This document shows, piece by piece, positions 30,900 to 39,097 of a stretch of DNA of 64,000 bases. The position numbers were made by a program, and so were the translations under genes. The stretch lies in assembly GCF_022171985.1 (NCBI RefSeq), contig NZ_JAJVHF010000014.1, positions 1-64,000 on the forward strand, given 5' to 3'. Every line of letters begins with the position of its first letter. Position 1 is the stretch's first letter. This DNA is from Huaxiibacter chinensis. Lineage in GTDB: Bacteria; Pseudomonadota; Gammaproteobacteria; Enterobacterales; Enterobacteriaceae. The notes beneath the pieces were generated by a model. The model was given only the letters and a program-made list of their open reading frames with translations. It searched no databases and had not been told where the DNA came from.

Positions 30900-31502
30900 A
30901 TGCACATTGTCATTTTTGACAGGCAGCCAATATTTATTCAGGGAGTGGTTACCCATTTACACGCCATCACTCCGGAGTGGCATATTGAGGGGACAAGTCA
31001 GACAGATGAATTATGGTCACTGTTGTCCTCGACGCCCACCGGCATCGTGATGGTCGATGGGGAAATGCATCACGAATACTGTTTATGGCTGCTGGAAGAG
31101 ATCGGCAGCCGTTTTCCCGCTATTAGCAAAGTGGTGGTATTGAATCGGAAAAATAGCGAATGGATAGAGCAGCTTATTCAACGAAATGTGCTGGCTATTA
31201 TTCCCCGTAATGCCGCTGCGGATCTGTACACGTCTATTTTGCAGATGGTCTCTTTAGGCATGGCCTGCATCCCCGGAAAATGGCTTAAATCGTCCGCTGC
31301 AGGCCAGCAGGGGTTGTCCTGCCTGAGCGAACGCCAGCTGGATGTTCTGAAATTACTCGCTGACGGTGAATCGAACAAAGCGATTGGCCGGGCGCTTAAT
31401 ATCAGTGCGGCGACCGTTAAGGCACATTTAGAAGCGTTATTCCGTCGGTTGGACGTTAAAAACCGGACGCAGGCAGCGCTGCTTTATAGCCGCGTGGCCT
31501 GA
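30900..31502 (+). CDS. yhjB: LuxR-family regulator YhjB
   Basis: A 200-residue response-regulator-like protein. The N-terminal receiver-like domain has an Asp in VMVDGE near residue 54 that could be the phosphorylation site. The C-terminal LuxR helix-turn-helix reads LSERQLDVLKLLADGESNK then SAATVKAHLEALFRRL. It matches E. coli YhjB, whose targets are unknown. I start at ATG 30900 (AGGAG 9 bases upstream), not the upstream in-frame ATG at 30864. No partner kinase gene is nearby. Confidence 0.88.
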   Translation: MHIVIFDRQPIFIQGVVTHLHAITPEWHIEGTSQTDELWSLLSSTPTGIVMVDGEMHHEYCLWLLEEIGSRFPAISKVVVLNRKNSEWIEQLIQRNVLAIIPRNAAADLYTSILQMVSLGMACIPGKWLKSSAAGQQGLSCLSERQLDVLKLLADGESNKAIGRALNISAATVKAHLEALFRRLDVKNRTQAALLYSRVA

Positions 31503-31531
31503 TATCACCCATGCAGTAGATGAGAATGATA

Positions 31532-31840
31532 TTACGCAAGATCGCGTGAAATCCCCCTGCTGAACAGCATCGCGATAAGCGCGTCGTGCTCGTCGGGTTG
31601 CAGCGGGGAGATATTCATTTTACTCAGTACTTTTTCGCATTCCGCTAAATCTTCTACCAGAAGAATGTCGGCCATTTCCGGCGTAATGATCGTCGGTAAA
31701 TTCTCATATGCCGTTATGACATGCCCATATCCAATAACCCACAGCCCTTTTTCGTCCCGATATTTTTCCAGGGAAAGTCCATGGTGTTTCTTAATGAGCG
31801 CGATACCTTCATAAGAGATAGTAAGTGAATGACCTGTCAT
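31532..31840 (-). CDS. Truncated GH24 (T4 lysozyme-like) protein, probably inactive
   Basis: A 102-residue protein clearly related to phage-type lysozymes: GLSLEKYRDEKGLWVIGYGH lines up with the T4 lysozyme active-site region, and ITPEMADILLVEDLAECEK with the following helices. The catalytic Glu11 of T4 lysozyme corresponds to His20 here and Thr26 to Val35; only Asp29 (T4 Asp20) remains. The C-terminal lobe is missing, since the frame ends soon after the ALIAMLFSRG helix. There is no signal peptide or holin nearby. AGAGGAAA lies before the ATG, so it looks expressed. It may be a decayed prophage lysozyme or a repurposed fold. Confidence 0.72.
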   Translation of the reverse strand: MTGHSLTISYEGIALIKKHHGLSLEKYRDEKGLWVIGYGHVITAYENLPTIITPEMADILLVEDLAECEKVLSKMNISPLQPDEHDALIAMLFSRGISRDLA

Positions 31841-31894
31841 TATCGTTTCCTCTCAGTCAGGGAAGACTGTAGAGGAAACAGGGCGCAGGGCCTA

Positions 31895-32443
31895 TCAGCC
31901 AAATGGCGGTTGATCGTGATGATATTCACTTTTGAGCAGACCAAAAATCCAGTCGTTTTGCCAGCGGCCAGCCAGAAAATAGCTCTCTCTCAGCTCCCCT
32001 TCCAGTACAAAGCCGACTTTTTCCAGCAGTCGTCTTGAGGCGATATTGCCCACGGTGACCGTGGCGATCAGGCGTCGGATCCCGCCCTGGGTAAAGGCAA
32101 AGTCGCAGACAGCCCGCAGTGACTCTCCGGCAAATCCTTTTCCCTGCGCTTCGGGTGCGAACAGAAACCCGACTTCGGCACAATCATCTTCCCGATGAAT
32201 ATATCCAGTGACGCCGAGCGGTGTCTGGGTAGCTGTTTCTCGCACCACAAGGCAAAGCCAGTGCGGACTGCCGGGGAGCCACTCGGGCAGACGCGCATCA
32301 AATGCTGGCCGAATCGCAGCGACTGGCCTGGCCTCATCGACATAGCGCATAACGTCAGGATGCTGCTGCAGCGACAGGTAAAAGGGCCAGTCCTCCTCGC
32401 GTAGGGGAGAACAGGTCAGGCGCGGAGTGGTCAGGGCAAGCAT
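31895..32443 (-). CDS. GNAT acetyltransferase, RimJ/RimL type
   Basis: A 182-residue GCN5-related acetyltransferase of the ribosomal-protein-serine type (Acetyltransf_3). The acetyl-CoA site is EAQGKGFAGESL, preceded by the strand AEVGFLFAP, and the C-terminal NIASRRLLEKVGFVLEG motif is typical. The substrate (protein N-terminus, amino sugar or antibiotic) cannot be told from sequence. It is divergent from the HEPN-like gene at 32594. Confidence 0.85.
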   Translation of the reverse strand: MLALTTPRLTCSPLREEDWPFYLSLQQHPDVMRYVDEARPVAAIRPAFDARLPEWLPGSPHWLCLVVRETATQTPLGVTGYIHREDDCAEVGFLFAPEAQGKGFAGESLRAVCDFAFTQGGIRRLIATVTVGNIASRRLLEKVGFVLEGELRESYFLAGRWQNDWIFGLLKSEYHHDQPPFG

Positions 32444-32593
32444 AGGTTTTCTCCAGGGATAATTTTCATTGATTATAGAGCTGTCACTTTATTTATCTAT
32501 AAACTCAGTTATGGTTTAAGTACGCAGAAATTAAAAGAAAAATGACTTTTTTTGGCCAGCATAATTCGCTGCCAATGTACGTTAAGGAAAATG

Positions 32594-34195
32594 ATGACAC
32601 TGAGTCCATCGCACCACATCCGCGAACAATTTGAACACTGTCTGGCTATTATCCGGCAGGCTTCAATAGAAATCTTATTGCTTCTGAATGTTCACGTTGC
32701 GGAAGGTAAAGATCCACGTTGGTTCCTGGAACAACTCGATTCTGCGCGCCTGGCCCTGGGAGGATGGGGCGCGGTGGCAAAACGCCTGAACCTGAATGAC
32801 GCCGAAATGTCGGACTTCACCTTACAGCTCAGGCTGTTACAGCAGCGCGTTCCGCAGTATGAAAGCGGTCAGGACGTAAGTGAGAATCAGCTTATTGCCG
32901 CCGTGCGGTTTGTGACCGCGCTGGAGCATTTGCGCCTGCAACAACCCCTGCTGGGCTATAACACCGAGCTCATAGCCGGCAGCGATTCGCAGCAACAGCA
33001 GGCGCACAAACAGGTGCGGGCGCTGGAGCTCATCCTGAAATCGCTGATTTTGCAGGCATGGCCCGATCCGGTGCGGCTGAACAATCATCTGAAAACCCTG
33101 TTCAATGCCGATCGCGTGCGCCGCTGGCTTAAGCAGGCGGAGCGTAACGACGTGCTCAGCGGCATGATGTTCAGCGAACTGGCCCAGATGGTGGTGGATA
33201 AAAAAGAGTTCAGCCGCTACTACTCGCCGATATTTAATGACCGCACCATGCTGACGCTGCTGGTCGAGCCGCGCAAAACCTTACAGACTTTCCTGGATGA
33301 TATACGTCAGATACGCAACGCGCTCACGGTTCAGCAACCGTTAAGTTCCGCGCAAATTTTGCTGCTCGACAACTACTATACGCAGATTGCGGGGCCGGTT
33401 CAGCGCGCGTTTGAAGAAGGGCGCACGCGTATAAACCCGGCCGGGCTGATGTCGGTCGATGCGGGTGAGCTGCACAACTTCTGGGAAGAGGCGCAGAAAA
33501 GAGATCGGCAGACCGGCGGCGATCTGTTTGAGGTGCGCGACAGCATTGAAAAACCGACGCAGCGGACTCCCCGTACGCCTGAGCAGCGCGATCAGCTGAT
33601 CTCTACCACCCTTTGGGGGGCCGTCGGCGTCATGGTGATCGCCATTATTGCGGGCGGCGTCTGGCTGGTCACCAGCAGTGAGCCGGCCACACCGGTAGCG
33701 CAGGTCAGCATGGAGAGTCAGGCAGCACAGCCGCCGCAGACCATGCGTGAGAAACCGTCATCCAGAGAGACCCTCACCAGGATGGGGATCACCTGGGACG
33801 AGAGTAATTTCCGTTCCGCCATCGAGCGTAACGATTCACGCGTGGCGTTGCTTTTCCTGCAAGGGGGAATGGACTGGAAGCTCTCCTGGACCGAACAGGC
33901 GTTGTCGCAGAACCACGAAGACGTGCTGGAGATACTGATGCGCTATCGCCTGCAAATGGTGGAGCAGAAGCCGTGTCGTCGCTTTATCACCACGCTCAGT
34001 CACGCCATGGCGAACGGTGACGAGCTGACGTCGATGCGTAAAACGTTTCTGCAGGCATTTTGTACCGTGCCTGCCGTGGTGCAACGCCAGAAATATGAGG
34101 CCGAGCAGGCAAAACGACGCGCGCTGGCCCAGCCTGACAGCAATACAAAAAAATGGCAGTCTATTCAGACCGCCATTTATGATGTCATTCGCTAG
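32594..34195 (+). CDS. STY4199-family HEPN-like membrane protein
   Basis: A 533-residue protein resembling the Salmonella STY4199 family, which carries a HEPN-like domain. Residues 1-330 are helical and charged; DDIRQIRNALTVQQ (235-248) looks like the HEPN RNxxxxH motif, but the histidine position holds Gln247, so RNase activity is doubtful. A single membrane span at about 339-360 is followed by a Pro/Ser linker and a C-terminal helical region with ankyrin-like pairs (ERNDSRVALLFLQGG, SQNHEDVLEILMRY). I use ATG 32594, 5 bases after AAGGA; ATG 32591 is adjacent. No toxin or antitoxin partner is evident. Function unknown. Confidence 0.7.
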   Translation: MTLSPSHHIREQFEHCLAIIRQASIEILLLLNVHVAEGKDPRWFLEQLDSARLALGGWGAVAKRLNLNDAEMSDFTLQLRLLQQRVPQYESGQDVSENQLIAAVRFVTALEHLRLQQPLLGYNTELIAGSDSQQQQAHKQVRALELILKSLILQAWPDPVRLNNHLKTLFNADRVRRWLKQAERNDVLSGMMFSELAQMVVDKKEFSRYYSPIFNDRTMLTLLVEPRKTLQTFLDDIRQIRNALTVQQPLSSAQILLLDNYYTQIAGPVQRAFEEGRTRINPAGLMSVDAGELHNFWEEAQKRDRQTGGDLFEVRDSIEKPTQRTPRTPEQRDQLISTTLWGAVGVMVIAIIAGGVWLVTSSEPATPVAQVSMESQAAQPPQTMREKPSSRETLTRMGITWDESNFRSAIERNDSRVALLFLQGGMDWKLSWTEQALSQNHEDVLEILMRYRLQMVEQKPCRRFITTLSHAMANGDELTSMRKTFLQAFCTVPAVVQRQKYEAEQAKRRALAQPDSNTKKWQSIQTAIYDVIR

Positions 34196-34209
34196 TGCCG
34201 CATGTCGCG

Positions 34210-35859
34210 TTAAGGTTCGCCGTACAGCCCGATCAGGCGGCGTACCACGCCATTAGTCCAGCCGAAGCCATCCTGTAACGGATATTCACCGCCGCCGCCT
34301 TCACGCGGCGTGCTGCTGGCGATATGGTATTTTTCAATCAGCTTATGGTGATCTTTATAAAAATGATTCACCGTTTGCAGCCAGCTCCAGGCAATTTCAT
34401 CGCCCAGTGAATCGTTGCCGTACTGTTTAAAGCCCTGGATCGCCATCCACTGCAGCGGCGCCCAGCCGTTAGGCTTATCCCACTGCTCGCCGGTCTCATA
34501 CTCGGTCGCCATAATACCGCCTGGCGTCAGCAGGCGCGCTTTGATCACGTCGGCCAGTTTTTCGGCCTGCTCGTGAGTCGCCATGCCAACGTAGAGAGGC
34601 ACAATACTGGCGGCAGAAAAGAGGGCCATCTCTTCACGACGCCAGTCGTAATCGCGATAGCATCCGTTTTCCTCATCCCACAGATAGCGGTTAACCGCAG
34701 CACGGCGATCGCTCGCTTTCTGACGGAACAGGTCAGCGGTCTCTTTATCGCCCTTGGAGGCAGAAATATTGGCTATCGCGCTTTCGAGCTTGAACAGGAA
34801 GGCGTTCAGATCGATAGGGATAAACTGTGTCGTGCGTATACTGGCGAGACGGCCAGGATCCCGCAACCAGCGCGACGAGTAATCCCAGCCGGACGCGGCA
34901 CCGGCACGCAGATCGCGATAGACCTCATTCGGCGGTCGTCCGGAATGACGTGCGGTTTCGACATCCTCAATCCAGGATTCGTCGCGCGGCGTATCGCGGT
35001 CATCCCAGTAGCGGTTGAGCAGCGATCCATCCGGCATACGCACCGCGCTACGGTACGCCTGGTTCAGCATCAGCGATTCCGCACCGTCCATCCAGAAGGC
35101 GTATTCCATCTTCAGATGGTCCAGATAACGCTTCGCCCCTCGTACGCCATCCTCTTCAAACAACTCCACCATCAGGGCGAAGACGGGCGGCTGAGAACGG
35201 CTCAGATAGTAAGTGCGGTTGCCGTTAGGGATATGACCATAGCGTTCAATCAGCCACGCAAAGTTATCCGCCATACATTTCAGCAGATCGTTACGGCCAC
35301 TTTCTGCCAGCCCCAGCATGGAGAAGTAAGAGTCCCAGTAGTAGGTCTCGCTAAAGCGTCCGCCGGGCACGATATATGCCTGCGGCAGGGCCAGCAGCGA
35401 CGACCAAGGGATGTGATCCTGCGGCTCGCGCGTCAGGACCGGCCACAGGTTATCAATGTGCTCTTTCAGCGTCCGGCTCGGATCCGAGACATATTCAGTA
35501 GTCAGCGAATCGGGCATCCAGAAGTGGTTTTCAACAAAGCGGGCCAGGTCAAAATCCCGGTGACGACGAACCTTACGATAACGAATGAGAATATCCAGCG
35601 GATCCATCTTGGGCGCGCAGTCAGGAAAGGTTTTGCTGTCGGCAAACAGACGTGTCGACTGCACGTGCTCAAATAATTCCAGATAACGATCGGCAGGGGT
35701 CAGCGCGTCAGAGGCGGGCAACCCTTCAATCATTTCCGGTTCCGGCTCCGCCTCGATCATTTCATCCAGTTTTAACTCGCAGGGATCGGTTTCGTAGCGC
35801 AGCTCTTCTGCGATTTCGAATTCTACGATGTCAGCGGCGTGTAGTTTCTGGTTGAACAT
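34210..35859 (-). CDS. treF: Cytoplasmic trehalase TreF
   Basis: TreF (GH37) hydrolyses trehalose to two glucose in the cytoplasm, limiting the osmolyte pool. The product has 549 residues, as in E. coli. It has both family signatures, [15 protein letters not shown] and [13 protein letters not shown], and the glycine-rich GGGGEYP loop near the end. There is no signal peptide, which separates it from periplasmic TreA; the acidic N-terminal arm is typical of TreF. It is convergent with the HEPN-like gene. A CRP site and a sigma-S-type -10 lie upstream. Confidence 0.96.
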   Translation of the reverse strand: MFNQKLHAADIVEFEIAEELRYETDPCELKLDEMIEAEPEPEMIEGLPASDALTPADRYLELFEHVQSTRLFADSKTFPDCAPKMDPLDILIRYRKVRRHRDFDLARFVENHFWMPDSLTTEYVSDPSRTLKEHIDNLWPVLTREPQDHIPWSSLLALPQAYIVPGGRFSETYYWDSYFSMLGLAESGRNDLLKCMADNFAWLIERYGHIPNGNRTYYLSRSQPPVFALMVELFEEDGVRGAKRYLDHLKMEYAFWMDGAESLMLNQAYRSAVRMPDGSLLNRYWDDRDTPRDESWIEDVETARHSGRPPNEVYRDLRAGAASGWDYSSRWLRDPGRLASIRTTQFIPIDLNAFLFKLESAIANISASKGDKETADLFRQKASDRRAAVNRYLWDEENGCYRDYDWRREEMALFSAASIVPLYVGMATHEQAEKLADVIKARLLTPGGIMATEYETGEQWDKPNGWAPLQWMAIQGFKQYGNDSLGDEIAWSWLQTVNHFYKDHHKLIEKYHIASSTPREGGGGEYPLQDGFGWTNGVVRRLIGLYGEP

Positions 35860-35919
35860 GGTGGTTAGGACCTCCGGTTTGCGTCGTCACAAATACGGGT
35901 GTTTCTTGGACATGTATTA

Positions 35920-35926
35920 AGTTTAG
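35920..35926 (-). promoter_or_regulatory. Possible sigma-S -10 element for treF
   Basis: CTAAACT on the minus strand is close to the sigma-S -10 pattern CTATACT, about 60 bases before the treF start. E. coli treF is partly sigma-S dependent, which fits. Confidence 0.4.
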
Positions 35927-35953
35927 ACACTCGCTTCGGTGAATGTGGAGCGA

Positions 35954-35975
35954 AGTGTGCGGTAGATCACATTTT
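35954..35975. promoter_or_regulatory. CRP-cAMP binding site upstream of treF
   Basis: TGTGC-GGTAGA-TCACA (35956-35971) matches TGTGA-N6-TCACA at 9 of 10 bases and is flanked by AAG and TTT as in the 22-base CRP consensus. It is centred about 104 bases before the treF start codon, and about 50 before the start site implied by the -10 at 35920. The rest of the 278-base gap (35860-36137) shows no gene. Confidence 0.65.
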
Positions 35976-36137
35976 GATTCGCCATCACGTTCCCCGAAAA
36001 TCACGGTATCTTACTGATAGTCATGCAGGAATGGTAAAAATACGGAACATGCGGGTGCCAGGAAATTCAGAAGATTCGTTTAGCCAATATTGATGAAAAA
36101 CGCCCTGAAATGTCGTTCACCCCGTGGAAGATCTCCC

Positions 36138-36428
36138 TCAGGCGTGGCGGGAATCCTGGTTGAGTTTGGCGCTATTCTGCTGCGCTTTTTCATTTGCGCC
36201 CGCGCTTTCACTCAGGGCCTGGCTGGCCGCTTTTTCCGCATGTGCTGCACTGTACGCCGCCAGGTGGGAAATAACGATAGCGTAAATACTCATCAGCGAA
36301 ACCCAAAGGATACTGTTTTTCCACCAGAGCAGCGTAGGGATGGTCAACATCGCCCAGACCAGAGCCAGGGTCAGATGAAATTTCGCCATCAGTTTGGCGG
36401 TAATTTTTACGTGCATTTTCTGTCTCAT
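36138..36428 (-). CDS. Small two-span membrane protein of unknown function
   Basis: A 96-residue protein with a basic N-terminus (MRQKMHVKITAKLMAK), two hydrophobic segments at about 19-36 (containing TIPTLLWW) and 41-57, and an Ala/Glu/Gln/Ser-rich hydrophilic tail of some 35 residues that is probably cytoplasmic or coiled-coil. I do not recognise it as a named E. coli protein. It follows gor on the same strand but is separated by the gor terminator, so it needs its own promoter within 36429-36560. Confidence 0.6.
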   Translation of the reverse strand: MRQKMHVKITAKLMAKFHLTLALVWAMLTIPTLLWWKNSILWVSLMSIYAIVISHLAAYSAAHAEKAASQALSESAGANEKAQQNSAKLNQDSRHA

Positions 36429-36565
36429 TGTCTGTTCACAGGTGAATGATTCGGCTGAAGATAAGCGTAGCTAAACTGGCTTTCTGCGACGGACAAATTT
36501 GTTACCGATTGTACATTTCATTCATTGGTTCATTGCCTCATATCCCCGGTGACCCTGGGCCAGGC

Positions 36566-36597
36566 AAAAAAAAACTGGCCGCAGGGGGCCAGTTTTT
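36566..36597. terminator. Terminator after gor
   Basis: AACTGGCC (36573-36580) and GGCCAGTT (36587-36594) form an 8-bp stem. The plus strand has a long A run before it, so the gor transcript on the minus strand ends in a strong T run; five T on the plus strand side make it bidirectional in form. It starts 20 bases past the gor stop. Confidence 0.9.
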
Positions 36598-36617
36598 GCG
36601 CGTGAAGCGAATGGATG

Positions 36618-37970
36618 CTAGCGCATCGTAACAAACTCTTCTGCCGCAGTAGGGTGGATCGCCACGGTGTTATCGAAATCTTTCTTCGTCGCGCCCATTT
36701 TCAGCGCGACGGCGAAGCCTTGCAGGATTTCGTCCATGCCGAAGCCGATACCATGAATCCCGACAATCTTCTCTTCCGGGCCGACGCAGACCAGCTTCAT
36801 GCGGCAGGGCTGACGGTGAGAGGTCACCGCGGTGTACATCGCCGTAAAGGACGATTTGTACACTTTTACCTGGTCGTCGCCATACTGCTCGCGTGCCTGC
36901 GGTTCGGTTAAGCCCACGGTGCCAATCGGTGGATGGCTGAAGACCACGGTCGGGATATTGCTGTAATCCAGATGCTCATCCGGCTTATTGTTAAACAGGC
37001 GCTCGGACAGGCGACGGCCTGCGGCAACGGCAACGGGCGTCAGCTCGACGGCCCCGGTGTTATCGCCCACCGCATAAATGCCCGGCACGCTGGTGTTCTG
37101 GAACTTATCAACAACGATATAGCCTTTGTCATTGGTTTCAACGCCGGTCACCGCCAGGTTGAAATTGTCATTCGCCGGTTCGCGACCAATAGCCCAGATC
37201 AGGCAATCTACGGTCTGGCTGCGGCCATCTTCTAACGTCAGCGTCAGGCTGCCATCGGCATTTTTTTCGATCGCTTTCGGCACGGCGTGGGTATGCAGCG
37301 TGGGGCCTTCCGCATTCATCACCTCAACCAGCGTCTCGACAATCAGCGGGTCAAAACTGCGCAGCGGAGCATGTTTACGCACGAACAGATGGGTTTCAGC
37401 GCCCAGACCATTAATCACACCAGCCAGTTCTACGGCGATATAACCGGCGCCGATCACCGCAACGCGCTTCGGCAGCGCAGGCAGTTCGAAGAAACCGTCA
37501 GAGTCGATACCGTACTCCGTGCCGGGAATATCCGGATGGGCAGGACGGCCGCCGGTAGCGATCAGGATATGATCGGCCGTGATCGTCTCGCCGTTGACTT
37601 CGATCGTTTTCGCATCAACAAAGCGGGCAAAGCCTTTGATGACATCGACGTTATTTTTACCCAGCACGTTGTCATACGAGGTATGGATGCGGTCAATATA
37701 AGCGGTACGGCTGGCAACCAGTTTGTTCCAGTCAAAGTGATTGATGGTGGTGTCAAAGCCGTAATCCGGGCCATACATATGGATGGCCTCGCGGATTTGC
37801 GCCGCGTGCCACATGACTTTCTTCGGTACACAGCCGACGTTAACGCAGGTGCCGCCCAGCTCTTTGGCTTCGATCAGCGCACACTTCTGGCCGTACATGG
37901 CTGCACGGTTAATAGAGGCGATACCGCCGCTGCCGCCGCCAATGGCGATGTAGTCATAATGCTTGCTCAT
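36618..37970 (-). CDS. gor: Glutathione reductase Gor
   Basis: Gor reduces oxidised glutathione with NADPH and FAD and keeps the cytoplasm reduced. The product has 450 residues, as in E. coli. It has the FAD motif GGGSGG near 11-16, the redox-active Cys42 and Cys47 in [13 protein letters not shown], the NADPH motif GAGYIAVEL and the C-terminal active-site histidine in HPTAAEE (His439). It starts 71 bases after rlmJ, on the same strand. In E. coli it belongs to the OxyR regulon; I could not define an OxyR site here. Confidence 0.98.
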   Translation of the reverse strand: MSKHYDYIAIGGGSGGIASINRAAMYGQKCALIEAKELGGTCVNVGCVPKKVMWHAAQIREAIHMYGPDYGFDTTINHFDWNKLVASRTAYIDRIHTSYDNVLGKNNVDVIKGFARFVDAKTIEVNGETITADHILIATGGRPAHPDIPGTEYGIDSDGFFELPALPKRVAVIGAGYIAVELAGVINGLGAETHLFVRKHAPLRSFDPLIVETLVEVMNAEGPTLHTHAVPKAIEKNADGSLTLTLEDGRSQTVDCLIWAIGREPANDNFNLAVTGVETNDKGYIVVDKFQNTSVPGIYAVGDNTGAVELTPVAVAAGRRLSERLFNNKPDEHLDYSNIPTVVFSHPPIGTVGLTEPQAREQYGDDQVKVYKSSFTAMYTAVTSHRQPCRMKLVCVGPEEKIVGIHGIGFGMDEILQGFAVALKMGATKKDFDNTVAIHPTAAEEFVTMR

Positions 37971-38041
37971 GGGTCTTATCCTTAATGTCTGATTGCCGCG
38001 ATTGTATACCTGAAATCAATAGGTTCCACCGATGATTGCGA

Positions 38042-38884
38042 TTACTCCGGCACGATCCAACTGACGGTCGCGTGGCCCGTTCCGGCAGGAACCAGTTTTT
38101 TATGCAGCCACGGCAGCACGTTGTTCATCTGCCCTTCGAGCTTCCACGGTGGGTTAATGACAATCATGCCGGAGGCGGTCATCCCGCGCTGATCGCTGTC
38201 AGGACGGACGGCCAGTTCAACCTGCAGAATTTTGCGAATGCCGGTGGCTTCCAGCTCCTTAATCATGCGTTTAATCTGCGCACGCAGGACCACCGGATAC
38301 CACAGGGCGTAGGTCCCGGTAGCAAAACGTTTGTAGCCTTCATGAATGCCGGTCACCACTGCCTGATAATCAGTTTTGATTTCGTAAGGCGGGTCGATCA
38401 GCACCAGGCCGCGACGGGAGACCGGAGGCAGCTTCGATTTCAGCTGTTGGTAACCATCGGCTTTTTCCACGCGTGCGCGATCGTCTTTCTGGAATTCAGA
38501 ACGCAGCAGCGGGAAGTCGCTTGGGTGCAGCTCAGTCAGTTGCAGACTGTCCTGCTCGCGCAGCAGCTGGCGCGCAATGAGCGGCGAGCCCGGATAGTAA
38601 CGTAACTGGCCGCTACGGTTAAAATGGTTAACCACGCTGATATACGGCTCCAGTTCGGCGGGCAGGTCATCCTGTTGCCAGATGCGCGCGATACCTTCCA
38701 GATATTCACCGGTACGCTCCGCATGCTGGCTGCTTAACTGATAACGGCCTGCGCCTGCGTGGGTGTCCAGATAGAGAAACGGTTTTTCTTTCTCTTTCAG
38801 TGATTCAATAATCAGGCTCTGAACGGTATGTTTGAGGACATCGGCGTGGTTGCCCGCGTGGAAGCTGTGGCGATAACTGAGCAT
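38042..38884 (-). CDS. rlmJ: 23S rRNA m6A2030 methyltransferase RlmJ
   Basis: RlmJ methylates A2030 of 23S rRNA using S-adenosylmethionine. The product has 280 residues from ATG 38884, as in E. coli. Motifs include YLDTHAGAGRY for SAM binding and the amino-methyltransferase motif DPPYE. The frame is open to 39007, but the extra 41 residues have no family support. It lies divergent from prlC. Confidence 0.96.
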   Translation of the reverse strand: MLSYRHSFHAGNHADVLKHTVQSLIIESLKEKEKPFLYLDTHAGAGRYQLSSQHAERTGEYLEGIARIWQQDDLPAELEPYISVVNHFNRSGQLRYYPGSPLIARQLLREQDSLQLTELHPSDFPLLRSEFQKDDRARVEKADGYQQLKSKLPPVSRRGLVLIDPPYEIKTDYQAVVTGIHEGYKRFATGTYALWYPVVLRAQIKRMIKELEATGIRKILQVELAVRPDSDQRGMTASGMIVINPPWKLEGQMNNVLPWLHKKLVPAGTGHATVSWIVPE

Positions 38885-39005
38885 GGGTAAAGGTATTCCA
38901 GGTTGTAAGCGTAGGCCCGAAAGCAGCGCGCCATCAGGCAAAAAGAGTGCGTATTGGCACAGTATACAGAAAAGTCGGCAGCGCCGCGAAAGCGCAACGC
39001 CTGGC

Positions 39006-39033
39006 ATTGAAATTCACGGAACTATCCCCCATT
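39006..39033 (+). promoter_or_regulatory. Sigma-32 heat-shock promoter for prlC-rsmJ
   Basis: TTGAAA (39007-39012), a 13-base gap and CCCCCATT (39026-39033) match the sigma-32 pattern CTTGAAA-N13-CCCCATNT well. It lies 64 bases before the prlC ATG. E. coli prlC is known to be heat-shock induced, with rsmJ as the second gene. Confidence 0.75.
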
Positions 39034-39097
39034 CTAAACAGAATATGCATAGCGCCGGATGCGCGCTTCATTCACCTTCTTCAACAGGACAGCGCTT

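Noticed and set aside
31532-31840. Remnant of a prophage
   Set aside because: Only this single gene has a phage relation; no integrase, attachment repeat, holin or structural gene is found nearby.
34573-35676. 367-codon open frame opposite treF
   Set aside because: It is fully antisense to treF, which has family signatures and full length. The frame translation shows no known motif and is a GC-driven shadow.
37287-37985. 232-codon open frame opposite gor
   Set aside because: Antisense to glutathione reductase with all active-site motifs; no independent start signals.
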